Source of the DNA: Paraburkholderia dioscoreae
GTDB lineage: Bacteria > Pseudomonadota > Gammaproteobacteria > Burkholderiales > Burkholderiaceae
Assembly: GCF_902459535.1 (NCBI RefSeq)
Contig: NZ_LR699553.1
Location: forward strand, 1,426,001 to 1,490,000
Direction of reading: 5' to 3'
DNA length: 64,000 nucleotides
Below the pieces are notes generated by a model. The model made no database searches. It worked only from the letters and a program-made list of their open reading frames with translations, and was not told where the DNA came from. Every line of letters starts with the position of its first letter. The first letter of the stretch is position 1. Below are positions 26,401 to 36,357 of the stretch, one piece after another. Made by a program: the position numbers and the translations under genes.

Positions 26401-26765
26401 AGGCGCGCCGTCTGCAGCACGGGCAGCGTGTTGTTCCGGTCGGCGGCCTCGTTGCGCGAGTGCGCGCCACCGTCGTATGTCGTGACCATGGACGTGGCGA
26501 ACTGCGTTGCCGATATCTGGTCAGGCTGCCGCGTCGCCGCGGCGTGATGATGCTGCAGCGTGTGCGCCGTCGCCGCGCCCTGCGACCTGTTCTGCGACTG
26601 GCCCTGCGACTGGACCTGGCTGGCGGACGCCCCGGGTCCGGGCTTGTCCGGCGTTGCCGCCTGCGCGCCGCGCGGGGGCGTGGCCAACGGGGCGGAAGTT
26701 GTGTTGGGACTGGATGGACCGGGCGATGCAAAGGAACCGGGACCGCTGATCGGGCTGGTTGACAT
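23424..26765 (-). CDS. Large candidate T3SS effector with six C-terminal HTH-like units
   Basis: 1113 residues. Residues 1-670 are identical to the ART effector on the other strand, including the same ribosome site and 120 bases upstream. Residues 671-1113 are different: six helix-turn-helix-like units. Examples: RQTVMARLNAGASRVEIARD, GEVIARLDAGIPGAQIAQEM, SEVLRQLTNQIPAERIAQNM and RQEVIRQLGEGHTSAEIAAR, each followed by a second helix such as LQPETVDRIDREY. Units 1-2 plus a Pro/Gly/His linker recur as units 3-4 plus the same linker (GLRGPASPQPGTSTGGHTHP versus GLRRPASPQPGASTGGHTHP), showing an internal duplication. The units resemble Hin/resolvase-type DNA-binding folds. DNA binding in a host nucleus is a hypothesis only. 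Confidence 0.72.
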   Translation of the reverse strand: MSTSPISGPGSFASPGPSSPNTTSAPLATPPRGAQAATPDKPGPGASASQVQSQGQSQNRSQGAATAHTLQHHHAAATRQPDQISATQFATSMVTTYDGGAHSRNEAADRNNTLPVLQTARLSMTGLPPGQVKKNLDEMQFAGALAQMSEARRVQFAQRANALRTAPQDQYAAMQRSLRNDVNRELGRVRADPVSRMQAVFNAPVGIALLGENGQQQMAALRNAQTQMNAPGATPAQREQAFAGASGIKTRLQSQILQKSQDIYAAQQKKWADSMARVNQMLDDAQKYQADTIQLPGNSDDPEWDENTRKPAYAKTFPYQSVMEKLLSPDGYSQQERGHSTGRTLPPEDRARDLLTFQQGMSDPGSDIHRRVMKLEQQALSTMAAPGPDLDAGSPATTLSDVAAHPPQYDQNYVQNLAAGYRGVLRDTELQNRVMLRKPIPGLADQVLYGIGRFAADLSPIPGLDWFANQLLDVQFPDHGGLSDQQVKNVDMGAMFTGLLLGRGEPEGEALLKPPVVGHGEAPGGGPGEVHGTGSGTESRTDGGTGPTQEPPPGMTAPQAGPAANGPQGQPPQGGAGSAFTPGGMPKGYALNRAPASYGPSATPGVYADAANGQKFIIADGQAFAVRYDKENATYRIYDPANPSRPTYPVRRDPETGRWEIHNNVGLQGGVGRLPAETRQKAEALLRDGWTIVNTADRLGIGEFSVRAIRKSLNLAVFPSPPLASNSLRQTVMARLNAGASRVEIARDMHIQPETVDLIGGYWRGPMAHRALPIREDQRAAGAQQPAASSGLRGPASPQPGTSTGGHTHPSARHPYVDEPQPRPIDPVAARGLRRADATKLSEKTGQKAKALIRDGWANSAVGRELRMSVNTVAKIKQTMDPADFLSPALKSLTLPGEVIARLDAGIPGAQIAQEMHLQPETVDRIDREYRADRLAADLYRARMARAPAGADQAAESSGLRRPASPQPGASTGGHTHPPAKRQCVDEPQIAGEDPMTSEVLRQLTNQIPAERIAQNMQLRPDVVNAIIDRYVKSEARKLHQEFLAEQASQPAAAAGAQPVSPAHRQEVIRQLGEGHTSAEIAARMNLTVYQVEEITNQHLREEIARFHPDPAQ
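23800..24755 (-). repeat. Duplicated HTH-HTH-linker module in the second effector
   Basis: Within the unique C-terminal part, about 24302-24755 (units 1-2 and linker) and 23800-24290 (units 3-4 and linker) are diverged direct repeats of roughly 150 codons. The linker is the best-conserved part at both DNA and protein level. Units 5 and 6 follow without the linker. Confidence 0.8.
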
Positions 26766-26885
26766 GGTCGCACCTCGATGAGTTGTGGACGAACGGCGCG
26801 CGCTGAAAATCCGCTCACCGGCAGCGCCATCAGATCATCGGTACCGCAGCCGCATGTCGTACGGGAATATTAAGTTTGCGCGTGC
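24756..26885 (-). repeat. Right arm of the 2130-bp perfect inverted repeat
   Basis: Reverse-complement copy of 20050-22179 with the same length. The inner edge is at the codon 670/671 boundary. The outer edge at 26885 is just one base from the TTCG-N16-TTCG box at 26887. Both arms carry the same 120-bp upstream region, so both effectors have the same proximal promoter. Confidence 0.95.
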
Positions 26886-26886
26886 A

Positions 26887-26910
26887 TTCGGGCGGAGCCG
26901 ACTCATTTCG
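26887..26910 (+). promoter_or_regulatory. hrpII / PIP-type box (TTCG-N16-TTCG)
   Basis: TTCG at 26887-26890 and 26907-26910 with exactly 16 bases between; both are followed by a non-A base, so it also fits the PIP form TTCGB-N15-TTCGB. It ends 81 bases before the ATG at 26992. In Ralstonia and Xanthomonas this element is bound by HrpB/HrpX. By chance about two such pairs are expected in 64 kb on both strands, so its position, not its presence, is the evidence. Confidence 0.6.
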
Positions 26911-26991
26911 CTGTGCTGTAGCGATACCACAATGCAGTCGATGGGCATGACCTAATGAATGCTCGTATCGCTCCATTCAGAGGTCATCGAA

Positions 26992-29670
26992 ATGACGACA
27001 TCCACTTTGAACAGCACAGTACGTGAAAGTGCACATGAAGATGGTTATCCTAAACAATATGATAATGGCGTGAAGCAGGGCGTCTCGCCGTCGCTCCCGA
27101 CGATCCAGTCGCCCGACCCGCACGACCCAGTGTCTCCCTCCCTATCTACACCGTTCTCCAACAGTCTGAACTTCAAGACAGGACTTCTCCTGTCTACGTT
27201 GAACACTCTGCAGGACCGGCAGTCTCGGCCGGGAGACAGTTCCTTTTCATCCCGATTGATCTCGGCAAACCGTATGGGGCACGCGGCTAACGGCATGGCG
27301 TCGAATCTTGGGAGGTTCTTCGGTTCGTTAGGAAAGGCGCTGGATCCGTACGGTGGACAGAACACTACCCTGGCCGGATTGCAGGCAGGTAAGGGACTGG
27401 GCAACGCGATCGGCTATGCGATCGATTTCTCGAAGGTCGAGGATAAGCAGGCAACAGCGCGTAATTACATGCGTGGACCCTTGAGACAGGGAGCTTTCTC
27501 GCTTCTCCCCGGACACGATCCGAACGAAGAAATCATGCTCGTTCATTTCCGACCAGCTTCGGCATCGAAACAATCCCAAACGACCACACCCAGAACGGGT
27601 GATGCGCAAGTGCAAACGACGAACTCGCTGTATCAGTCGCACGGCACGCAGACGCGTTCGCCCGCAATGGGTCGCGATAGACGGACTCAAACGGATGGTT
27701 CCAGCGTCAGCCGGACGACGCAAACGCAGCAATTCGCGCATAGCCGCCTCACGCAGACGGATCCGAATCAAACCGAAATGCGACTGGCGCACGCGCCCGA
27801 CGAAGAGACAGCGGACGAGCACGGGAATTGGCCGGCAGGCAATCACGCCAGTACTCAAACGGATAAGCAGGTTGTCGATGAAGAAACCCAGATATCGCGA
27901 AACGTGCAGGGTGCCGAGGTCCAGACGCGTTCGCGAAGAACAACGGATAGCGGTAATCAGGCGACGCCGCGGGTCGCCGACGCAGGCAATCAGAGTCGCA
28001 TCCATGTGGCGGATCAGGCCGTGCAAACGCACTCATCGAGCCAACTGGATGAATCTGTTCAGACAAGCGCGCAAATGGAGCACAACGAAACGCAAACGAA
28101 CCTCCGCCAGCATGACCGCGCGGTTCAGACTGCCAATAAGGCGAAGATCGATACAGCGACTCAGGCCGCTCCGTTCAAGACCACGGCAGGAACCCAGACA
28201 ACGATCGTGAGGCACGACGCCGACGTACAGACCGTGCCGCCAAGCGTTGCCCCGTCAGGGACGCTGAAGCCGGATGCCTCAGACGGCGCTGGGCAACCAG
28301 TGCAGCCGGGTGTCCAGCAACGAAGAAGCGGGCATGATGCCGGATCTCAGGCCGGGGGGACGTTGCTTGATCGTGCATCTCAAGCGAATGTCGGCACTCA
28401 GCAGCGCGCCACGCAGATGTCCCCACCGGTGACCGATCATCACGGCAGTCAAACAGTGGTCATAACGCGCGAACGCGACACCCAGGCCGCGCCGCCGGTC
28501 CGATCTCGGGCTGTTCAGACTGAGCGCGTGTCCGCGAACTCCAACGTTCCCGAAGCTACGCGCAAGGTGCTGCCAGGCAGCATGAAAGCCAATGGCCACT
28601 GGTTACCGATCGACATACTCGCGCTGGCATCGAGTTCGACGAACGTGAACAACGACTCGAACACGATGAACAGGATGTCATTAGCCGCAGACTCGTTCAG
28701 TACCAGCGGCGACGCCATCGCCGTAGCCAACATCAACGGCAACAAGCTGCTGGGCCTTTCGTCGAAAGCACTGTCGCTGCTCGGCACGGCGATCGGACTC
28801 GCTCCGTCAGTCGGGCAATTGTCTTCCGATGTCAAGGAACTGATCCGTAATCCGGGAAACGAGCAGGCGAAATGGAACGTGGGTAACGACGCCGCGCAAC
28901 TCGCAGGCGGCCTCCTCGCAACGGCCGCGTCTTTTGCTTTTCCGCCGGCGGCACTTGCACCGTTGCTGCTACCGAACTTCGCCGAGATCTATCACGCGGA
29001 GGCGCTTCGGCAGAAAGTCAGCGACCTGCGCGCGCAGGGGCTCAATGCAGAAGCCGACGCACTTCACACTGAGTATCAGAAAGCTGCACTCAATGCGACG
29101 CCTGTGGTCAACTGGTTCTCTTCTTTCTATACACCTGCCATGCGACCTGCCATCGAGAGCTTCGAACTATCTCAAGGAAACAAGCCCGGCGCGGCGCCTA
29201 TGGGGGACATAGGTTCCACAGCCAGAGGCGACGCGACTGTTCTCGACTACTACGGACAAGCGATGCAGCAGCGTGGACAGAGTCTCGCCAAGTCCGCGAC
29301 ACCTTACCTGAAGGCGCTAGCCAAGGACACGGGAACGGACTCCGTTACGATCGTATCGCGTGCGCCGCAGATGTTTGGGTGGCCATCTACGGGACAGCCG
29401 ATGCGCGTATTTGACCGATCGATTGCGATGACCTATTCGAAAGAAACCGGCTCGGTGAGCTATCAGTTCTTCGGCAAGGAGAAGGACGGCGTTTTCCGGC
29501 TTCCCGTGCTGAACGAAGGCGTGACGACAGGACGTGGAAAAAAGAACCTTGTTGTCTTGGGTAATATGCTGGACCCCGACAAGCAGGGGGTTAAATTCGA
29601 TCTTCAGGCGTATCGCGGCGATAAAACGGGCAGCATCTATCTGGTCGACCCCAATCACTACACGGCTTGA
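26992..29670 (+). CDS. TQT-repeat candidate T3SS effector/translocator
   Basis: 892 residues, not recognised as a known family. In this numbering, residues 1-190 are Ser/Asn-rich with a Gly-rich stretch. Residues about 195-510 are a polar repeat array with some 16 intact TQT, VQT or SQT motifs (for example GTQTRS, RRTQTDG, STQTDK, AVQTHS, ETQTNL, AVQTER) and at least eight degenerate ones, at 11-12-residue spacing. Residues 575-720 contain hydrophobic helical segments (LLGLSSKALSLLGTAIGLAP; AAQLAGGLLATAASFAFPPA). The end is globular. The spaced TQT motifs match eukaryotic LC8 dynein-light-chain recognition sites. The repeat-then-hydrophobic layout also recalls HrpF/PopF/NopX translocators. 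Start: ATG 26992 with AGAGG upstream; the first ATG (26959) lacks one. An hrpII-type box lies 81 bases upstream. Confidence 0.7.
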   Translation: MTTSTLNSTVRESAHEDGYPKQYDNGVKQGVSPSLPTIQSPDPHDPVSPSLSTPFSNSLNFKTGLLLSTLNTLQDRQSRPGDSSFSSRLISANRMGHAANGMASNLGRFFGSLGKALDPYGGQNTTLAGLQAGKGLGNAIGYAIDFSKVEDKQATARNYMRGPLRQGAFSLLPGHDPNEEIMLVHFRPASASKQSQTTTPRTGDAQVQTTNSLYQSHGTQTRSPAMGRDRRTQTDGSSVSRTTQTQQFAHSRLTQTDPNQTEMRLAHAPDEETADEHGNWPAGNHASTQTDKQVVDEETQISRNVQGAEVQTRSRRTTDSGNQATPRVADAGNQSRIHVADQAVQTHSSSQLDESVQTSAQMEHNETQTNLRQHDRAVQTANKAKIDTATQAAPFKTTAGTQTTIVRHDADVQTVPPSVAPSGTLKPDASDGAGQPVQPGVQQRRSGHDAGSQAGGTLLDRASQANVGTQQRATQMSPPVTDHHGSQTVVITRERDTQAAPPVRSRAVQTERVSANSNVPEATRKVLPGSMKANGHWLPIDILALASSSTNVNNDSNTMNRMSLAADSFSTSGDAIAVANINGNKLLGLSSKALSLLGTAIGLAPSVGQLSSDVKELIRNPGNEQAKWNVGNDAAQLAGGLLATAASFAFPPAALAPLLLPNFAEIYHAEALRQKVSDLRAQGLNAEADALHTEYQKAALNATPVVNWFSSFYTPAMRPAIESFELSQGNKPGAAPMGDIGSTARGDATVLDYYGQAMQQRGQSLAKSATPYLKALAKDTGTDSVTIVSRAPQMFGWPSTGQPMRVFDRSIAMTYSKETGSVSYQFFGKEKDGVFRLPVLNEGVTTGRGKKNLVVLGNMLDPDKQGVKFDLQAYRGDKTGSIYLVDPNHYTA
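27574..28521 (+). repeat. Array of TQT/VQT motifs with 11-residue period
   Basis: Coding repeat. Intact or degenerate [TVSN]-Q-[TA] triplets fall at steps of 11 or 12 residues in two long runs: one of 12 motifs from about nucleotide 27853 to 28233, and one of 6 motifs from about 28345 to 28521. A first block (27610-27759) has five motifs. DNA sequence is not conserved between units, so the protein motif is what has been kept. Confidence 0.85.
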
Positions 29671-30266
29671 GGAATGGGAAGCGGCTGGGCGTTGATCCTG
29701 ATTTAATTTCCAATACTAAGTAAAGTAGAGAGCCTGCTAATCGGTATTGCAGCGCCTGGATTCAGATGGCGATGCGCGCTTGCCGGATTGCAGTCATGCC
29801 GCTCCGGGGCCGCCGACAGGGCGGTGAACTCGCGAAGGCGACTGGGTTCATCGAGCGACGTCGCGTCGCTCGTCCGGCCGCGGTGCGGCGCTGCTGGCAG
29901 ACCGCTACAAAAGCGCTGAACTACCCAGGAGTAACCCTGGGTGATGCTTGGGAATGGCGATGACGACGCGCATGTCTGCGGTGTGCCGTCATGACACGGC
30001 TGGATGGCTTCGGCTAACATTGAAGAATATAAGCGGCAGTGCGCGTCACTGCCGACGATACCGCTGCCCGTAAGTAGCAGGTAAGTTGCGGCCTTTATCG
30101 TGTTTGAGAGTCGGTGAGCGATCGCGCGCATGGTGCAGTGCGGCAGAGGCGATCGGGTTGCCGAGGGTTGGAGACACCCGCCGCAGCTTTCGGGCGCCAT
30201 ACGATACGGCGCGTTTCACGCGCGTCGGCACAGGTTTTACGTTTCATCTTCACCAAGGGGTTGTCG
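29671..30266. other. Gap between the T3SS island and acs
   Basis: 596 bases. No supported gene: a 65-codon frame (29766-29963) has no ribosome site or recognisable product. A small hairpin CCCAGG-N5-CCTGGG lies at about 29929. The right part holds the acs promoter and leader. No tRNA or att repeat was seen at this right edge. Confidence 0.5.
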
Positions 30267-32249
<1,983 letters not shown>

Positions 32250-32397
32250 GCTTGGGTTTGCCGGTGCAAGTGGCAGGGGCGTATCGAACGGTGCGCTCTT
32301 GACCTGAGGCAACTATCGGCCACTCAAGCCGGCTCGCCATGGCCACCGCGCGGACAATCCCGATTGCCTGCACGGTGGCTTTTTGATACATAGGCGC

Positions 32398-32793
32398 ATG
32401 GCCGCGCCGCACCCTCCCTCTCACGCTACGCTCAATCCTCCGCCCGAACCTCCCGCGGTCTCGGCGGCGATGGCGCGCGCGCACCAGAAGTACTGGCGCT
32501 TCAACCTCGCCCTGATCGCGACGCTGATGACGGTGGGCTTTCTCGTGTCGTTCGTCCTGCCGCTGATGGCGCCGGCTCTCGCGCAGGTGCGTATCGGCGG
32601 TTTCAGGTTGCCGTTCTACTTCGGCGCGCAGGGCGCGATCCTGATCTACCTGGCGCTCATCGTCGTGTATATCGTGCTGATGCAGCGCGCCGATCGCCGG
32701 CTGCAACGCGCCTTCGTTGCGGACGCAGGCGCCGTGGTCGGCATTGCCGGCGCCGACGGTGGCGCTGGCACGCCCACCGCGCGCGGAAACTGA
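32398..32793 (+). CDS. DUF4212 small subunit of a sodium:solute symporter
   Basis: 131 residues with two membrane helices: NLALIATLMTVGFLVSFVLP and IYLALIVVYIVLMQ. The HQKYWRFN motif before the first helix and the FGAQGAILIYLAL stretch are typical of DUF4212 proteins, which always pair with a VC_2705-type large subunit. The Pro-rich N-terminal 30 residues and the Gly/Ala tail are extra. Sits between acs and the large subunit, 4 bases from the latter. Confidence 0.9.
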   Translation: MAAPHPPSHATLNPPPEPPAVSAAMARAHQKYWRFNLALIATLMTVGFLVSFVLPLMAPALAQVRIGGFRLPFYFGAQGAILIYLALIVVYIVLMQRADRRLQRAFVADAGAVVGIAGADGGAGTPTARGN

Positions 32794-32797
32794 GCCG

Positions 32798-34816
32798 ATG
32801 AAGCTCACGAACCGGCTGATCCGTTCCTACGCCCTCTACACGCTCGGCTTTCTGCTCTTCATCTATGTGATGTGGCGCATCGAGCGCACTACCGGTCCGG
32901 GCGTCTGGATCGGCTATGTGTTCCTGTTCGTGCCGATCGCGGTGTATGCGGTGATCGGCTTGCTGTCGCGGACTTCCGATCTGGTCGAATACTACGTGGC
33001 GGGACGGCGCGTGCCATCCGCCTTCAACGGCATGGCGACGGCCGCCGACTGGCTTTCGGCGGCCTCGTTCATCGGCCTTGCCGGCTCGATCTATGCGACC
33101 GGATATGACGGTCTCGCGTATCTGATGGGCTGGACCGGCGGCTATTGCCTCGTCGCATTCCTGCTCGCGCCGTATGTGCGCAAGCTCGCCCGCTACACGA
33201 TTCCCGATTTTCTCGGCACGCGTTTTTCGAGTAACGCAGTGCGCGGCCTCGCGGCGCTATCGGCGATCCTGTGCTCGTTCGTTTATCTGGTCGCGCAGAT
33301 CCAGGGTGTCGGCCTGATTGCGACGCGCTTTATCGGCGTGGATTTCGCCGTGGGTATTTTCTGCGGGCTAGCGGGCATTCTGGTGTGTTCGTTTCTCGGC
33401 GGCATGCGTGCCGTGACGTGGACACAGGTCGCGCAGTACATCATCCTGATCGCCGCGATTCTGATTCCCGTGTCGATGATCGCTCACAAGGACGGCCTTG
33501 GCTGGGTTCCGCAATTCAACTACGGCCGCCTGATGGAGCGTGTGGAAGGCCTCGAGAAGCAGGTGCGCGAGGCGCCGCTCGAACAGACCGTGCGCGACGA
33601 TTATCGGCGCCGTGCCGCGCTGATGCAGGTTCGGCTCGATACCTTGCCGCAATCGTTCGTCGACGAGAAGCTGCGTCTCACGCAGGAAGTTGCCGATCTG
33701 CGCCGCCATAATGGGCCGCTGCGCGAGATCAAGGAACGCGAGCGGGCGCTCGAACTGTTTCCACGCGACGCCGCCGCCGCGCAGATCGTCTGGACCCAGC
33801 GGCGCGATGAAATGCTGATGCGCGCCGCCGCGCCGGTGCCGATGCATGAGCCGTTCCCCGCCCCGAGCGACGAAGAGCGGCGCACCCATGAACGCAATTT
33901 CCTGTCGCTGCTGCTGTGCCTGTCGCTCGGCACGGCGAGCCTGCCGCATATCCTGACGCGCTACAACACGACGACCTCGGTCGCTTCCGCGCGACGCTCC
34001 GTCGGCTGGACGCTCTTCTTCGTCGCGCTGTTCTATCTGACGGTGCCGGTGCTCGCCGTGCTGATCAAGTACGAGATATTGACCAACCTGGTCGGCCATC
34101 ACTTCTCGGACTTGCCGCAATGGCTCATGCAATGGCGCAAGGTGGAGCCGAGCCTCATCAGTCTCGCCGATACCAACGGCGACGGCATTGTGCGCTGGAG
34201 CGAGATCCAGATGCAGCCCGACATGGTCGTGCTTGCCGCGCCGGAGATCGCGGGGCTGCCGTACGTGATGTCGGGGCTGATCGCCGCGGGCGCGTTGGCC
34301 GCGGCGCTCTCGACCGCGGACGGTTTGCTGCTCACCATCGCCAATGCGCTGTCGCACGATGTCTACTACCACATGGTCGATCCGAACGCGTCGAGTCAGC
34401 GGCGCGTGACGATCTCGAAGATTCTGTTGCTGGGGGTGGCGCTGTTTGCGTCGTATGTGGCGTCGCTCAATACGGGGAACATTCTGTTTCTGGTGGGCGC
34501 GGCGTTTTCACTGGCGGCGTCGAGCCTGTTTCCTGTGCTGGTGCTCGGCGTGTTCTGGAAGCGCACCACCCGGCTCGGGGCGGTGGCGGGCATGGTGGCG
34601 GGGCTGGTGGTGTGCATCTATTACATCGTCTCCACGTACCCGTTCTTCACGCAGATGACGGGCTTCGCCGGCGCGCGGTGGTTCGGAATCGAGCCGATCA
34701 GCTCAGGTGTATTCGGCGTGCCGGCGGGCTTTCTGGTGGCGCTCGGCGTGAGTCTGATCGACCGGAAACCGGACGCTTATACGCGGGCGCTGGTGGACTA
34801 TATCCGCCATCCGTAA
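32798..34816 (+). CDS. VC_2705-type sodium:solute symporter (acetate-type)
   Basis: 672-residue member of the SSS family, probably carrying acetate or another short-chain acid in view of acs. The N-terminal half has YYVAGRRVPSAFNGMATAAD and TIPDFLGTRF. A long hydrophilic, coiled-coil insertion (residues about 245-355, many Arg/Glu) interrupts the helices, as is known for this subfamily. The final helices follow. The start at 32798 follows the DUF4212 stop by 4 bases; the longer frame overlaps that gene. Confidence 0.92.
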   Translation: MKLTNRLIRSYALYTLGFLLFIYVMWRIERTTGPGVWIGYVFLFVPIAVYAVIGLLSRTSDLVEYYVAGRRVPSAFNGMATAADWLSAASFIGLAGSIYATGYDGLAYLMGWTGGYCLVAFLLAPYVRKLARYTIPDFLGTRFSSNAVRGLAALSAILCSFVYLVAQIQGVGLIATRFIGVDFAVGIFCGLAGILVCSFLGGMRAVTWTQVAQYIILIAAILIPVSMIAHKDGLGWVPQFNYGRLMERVEGLEKQVREAPLEQTVRDDYRRRAALMQVRLDTLPQSFVDEKLRLTQEVADLRRHNGPLREIKERERALELFPRDAAAAQIVWTQRRDEMLMRAAAPVPMHEPFPAPSDEERRTHERNFLSLLLCLSLGTASLPHILTRYNTTTSVASARRSVGWTLFFVALFYLTVPVLAVLIKYEILTNLVGHHFSDLPQWLMQWRKVEPSLISLADTNGDGIVRWSEIQMQPDMVVLAAPEIAGLPYVMSGLIAAGALAAALSTADGLLLTIANALSHDVYYHMVDPNASSQRRVTISKILLLGVALFASYVASLNTGNILFLVGAAFSLAASSLFPVLVLGVFWKRTTRLGAVAGMVAGLVVCIYYIVSTYPFFTQMTGFAGARWFGIEPISSGVFGVPAGFLVALGVSLIDRKPDAYTRALVDYIRHP

Positions 34817-34857
34817 GGCGGATTGCGCGAGGGTGTAGCGCAGGGCGCGAAGTTTGC

Positions 34858-34863
34858 TATAAT
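34858..34863 (+). promoter_or_regulatory. -10 element of tRNA-Ser
   Basis: A perfect TATAAT lies 13 bases before the mature 5' end of the tRNA. No clear -35 hexamer was found at 16-18 bases, so only the -10 is reported. Confidence 0.6.
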
Positions 34864-34876
34864 TCGGCTCCCCGCC

Positions 34877-34967
34877 GGAGAGATGGATGAGCGGTTTAAG
34901 TCGCACGCCTGGAAAGCGTGTATAGGTTAATAGCCTATCCGGGGTTCGAATCCCCGTCTCTCCGCCA
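34877..34967 (+). tRNA. tRNA-Ser (anticodon GGA), CCA encoded
   Basis: 91 bases including CCA. The 7-bp acceptor stem is GGAGAGA/TCTCTCC with discriminator G, the anticodon loop reads CTGGAAA, a long variable arm (TATAGGTTAATAGCCTA) identifies class II, and the T-arm is CGGGGTTCGAATCCCCG. Accessory genes begin immediately after it, so its 3' end is a possible integration site. Confidence 0.97.
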
Positions 34968-34980
34968 GAAATGAATGATA

Positions 34981-35020
34981 AGCCGTTGAATCTAAAGAGA
35001 TTCAACGGCTTTTTGTTTTT
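34981..35020 (+). terminator. Intrinsic terminator after tRNA-Ser
   Basis: A 12-bp stem (AGCCGTTGAATC and its complement) with a 6-nt loop, followed by TTTTTGTTTTT. Strong Rho-independent terminator. Confidence 0.92.
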
Positions 35021-35116
35021 CTGGCCCACAAATCGGCTATCGAGAAATTTTCCTTGCCGTTGAGTACGCAACAGGAAGGTCCTTGCGGCTGCACTGGCAT
35101 TCCCTTGCAACCGGCG

Positions 35117-36245
35117 GCGCCGATCGCGATGGTCACCGAACATCTCGGCATCGGTATCACGGCATCGACATCATTCGAACATCCATATACGTTCGCGCGC
35201 AGGCTGTCGACAGCGGACCATCACACGAAGGGGCGGGTCGGTTGGAATATCGTGACGTCCTACCTCGAGAGTGGGGCCAGGAACGTGGGGCAGAGCGGTC
35301 TCGCGGTTCATAACAATAGATATGAGATCGCTGCGGAATACCTCGAGGTGATCTACAAGCTCCTGGAAGGTAGCTGGGAGGATGGGGCGGTTGTGCGTGA
35401 CCGTGAAAAGCGAATCTTCGCTCATCCGGAAAAGGTGCATGAAATCGGCCATAAGGGACGTTATTTCGACGTGCCGGGCTACCACCTGAGCGAGCCGTCG
35501 CCGCAGCGTACCCCCGTTCTTTACCAGGCCGGATCATCGGGCGCCGGAAAAGCATTTGCTGCTGGACATGCCGAATGCGTATTTGTGTCCACTCCGCTGC
35601 GCAGCACGCTACAGGAGTATGTCGCTGATATCCGCCGCCGCGCTGCAGTGGCCGGGCGCGACCCACGATCGATCCTGACTTATGCGCTCGTCACGGTGAT
35701 CGTCGACGAGACCGATGCGAAGGCGCAGGCCAAGTTCGAGGAATATCAGCGATACGCGTCGCGTGATGGCGCGTTGGTACTTCTGTCAGGTTGGACAGGC
35801 ATTGATTTTGGCCAGTATGCGCCGACGGATCTGGTCAAACAGGTTGAAACCAACGCGATTATCTCGGCTGTCGAGCATCTGGCGAATGGCGGTAAGAAGT
35901 GGACGATCGACGAGCTGGGGCGGTGTCGGTGGGCTCGGTCCGGTGTTCGTCGGTTCGGCTTCAACGGTAGCCGACATTTTGCAGACATGGGTTGAAGAAA
36001 CCGACGTCGATGGCTTCAATCTGGCTTATGCCGTCGCCCACGAAACGTTTGCCGACGTGGTGCATTACCTTGTGCCCGAGTTGCAGCGGCGTGGTGTTTA
36101 TCCGACTGTCTATAAACCCGGGACACTGCGCGAGAAGCTTTTCGGCGAGGGCGCGTACTTGCCGGAAAATCATCCGGCCAATCAGTATCGCGATATCGAG
36201 CGAGTCAAGCGCGAGCAGCAACAACAACTGGCCACCGCAGGGTGA
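35117..36245 (+). pseudogene. Truncated, frameshifted NtaA/SnaA/DszA-type monooxygenase
   Basis: Remains of an FMNH2-dependent flavin monooxygenase of the NtaA/SnaA/DszA group (normal length about 440-450). Recognisable protein begins at AMVTEHLGIGITASTSFEHP, so roughly the first 90-100 residues are missing. It continues through GRVGWNIVTSYLESGARNVG to KKWTIDELG near 35917. There the reading frame shifts: the conserved tail (GGLGPVFVGSASTVADILQT, DVDGFNLAYAVAHETFADVV) is in another plus-strand frame to 36245. Truncation next to tRNA-Ser plus one frameshift indicate a dead gene. An intact relative is at 48768-50105. Confidence 0.85.
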
Positions 36246-36357
36246 TCGGGGAGACCGGGTGTGGGAACTGTTCAGCTGGTTGATGTGGATGTGCCAATCG
36301 GTGCCGCATTTGCAGAGGTGAGGTTGAGCGTGGATATCCTGGCGCGTAATACTCCTC

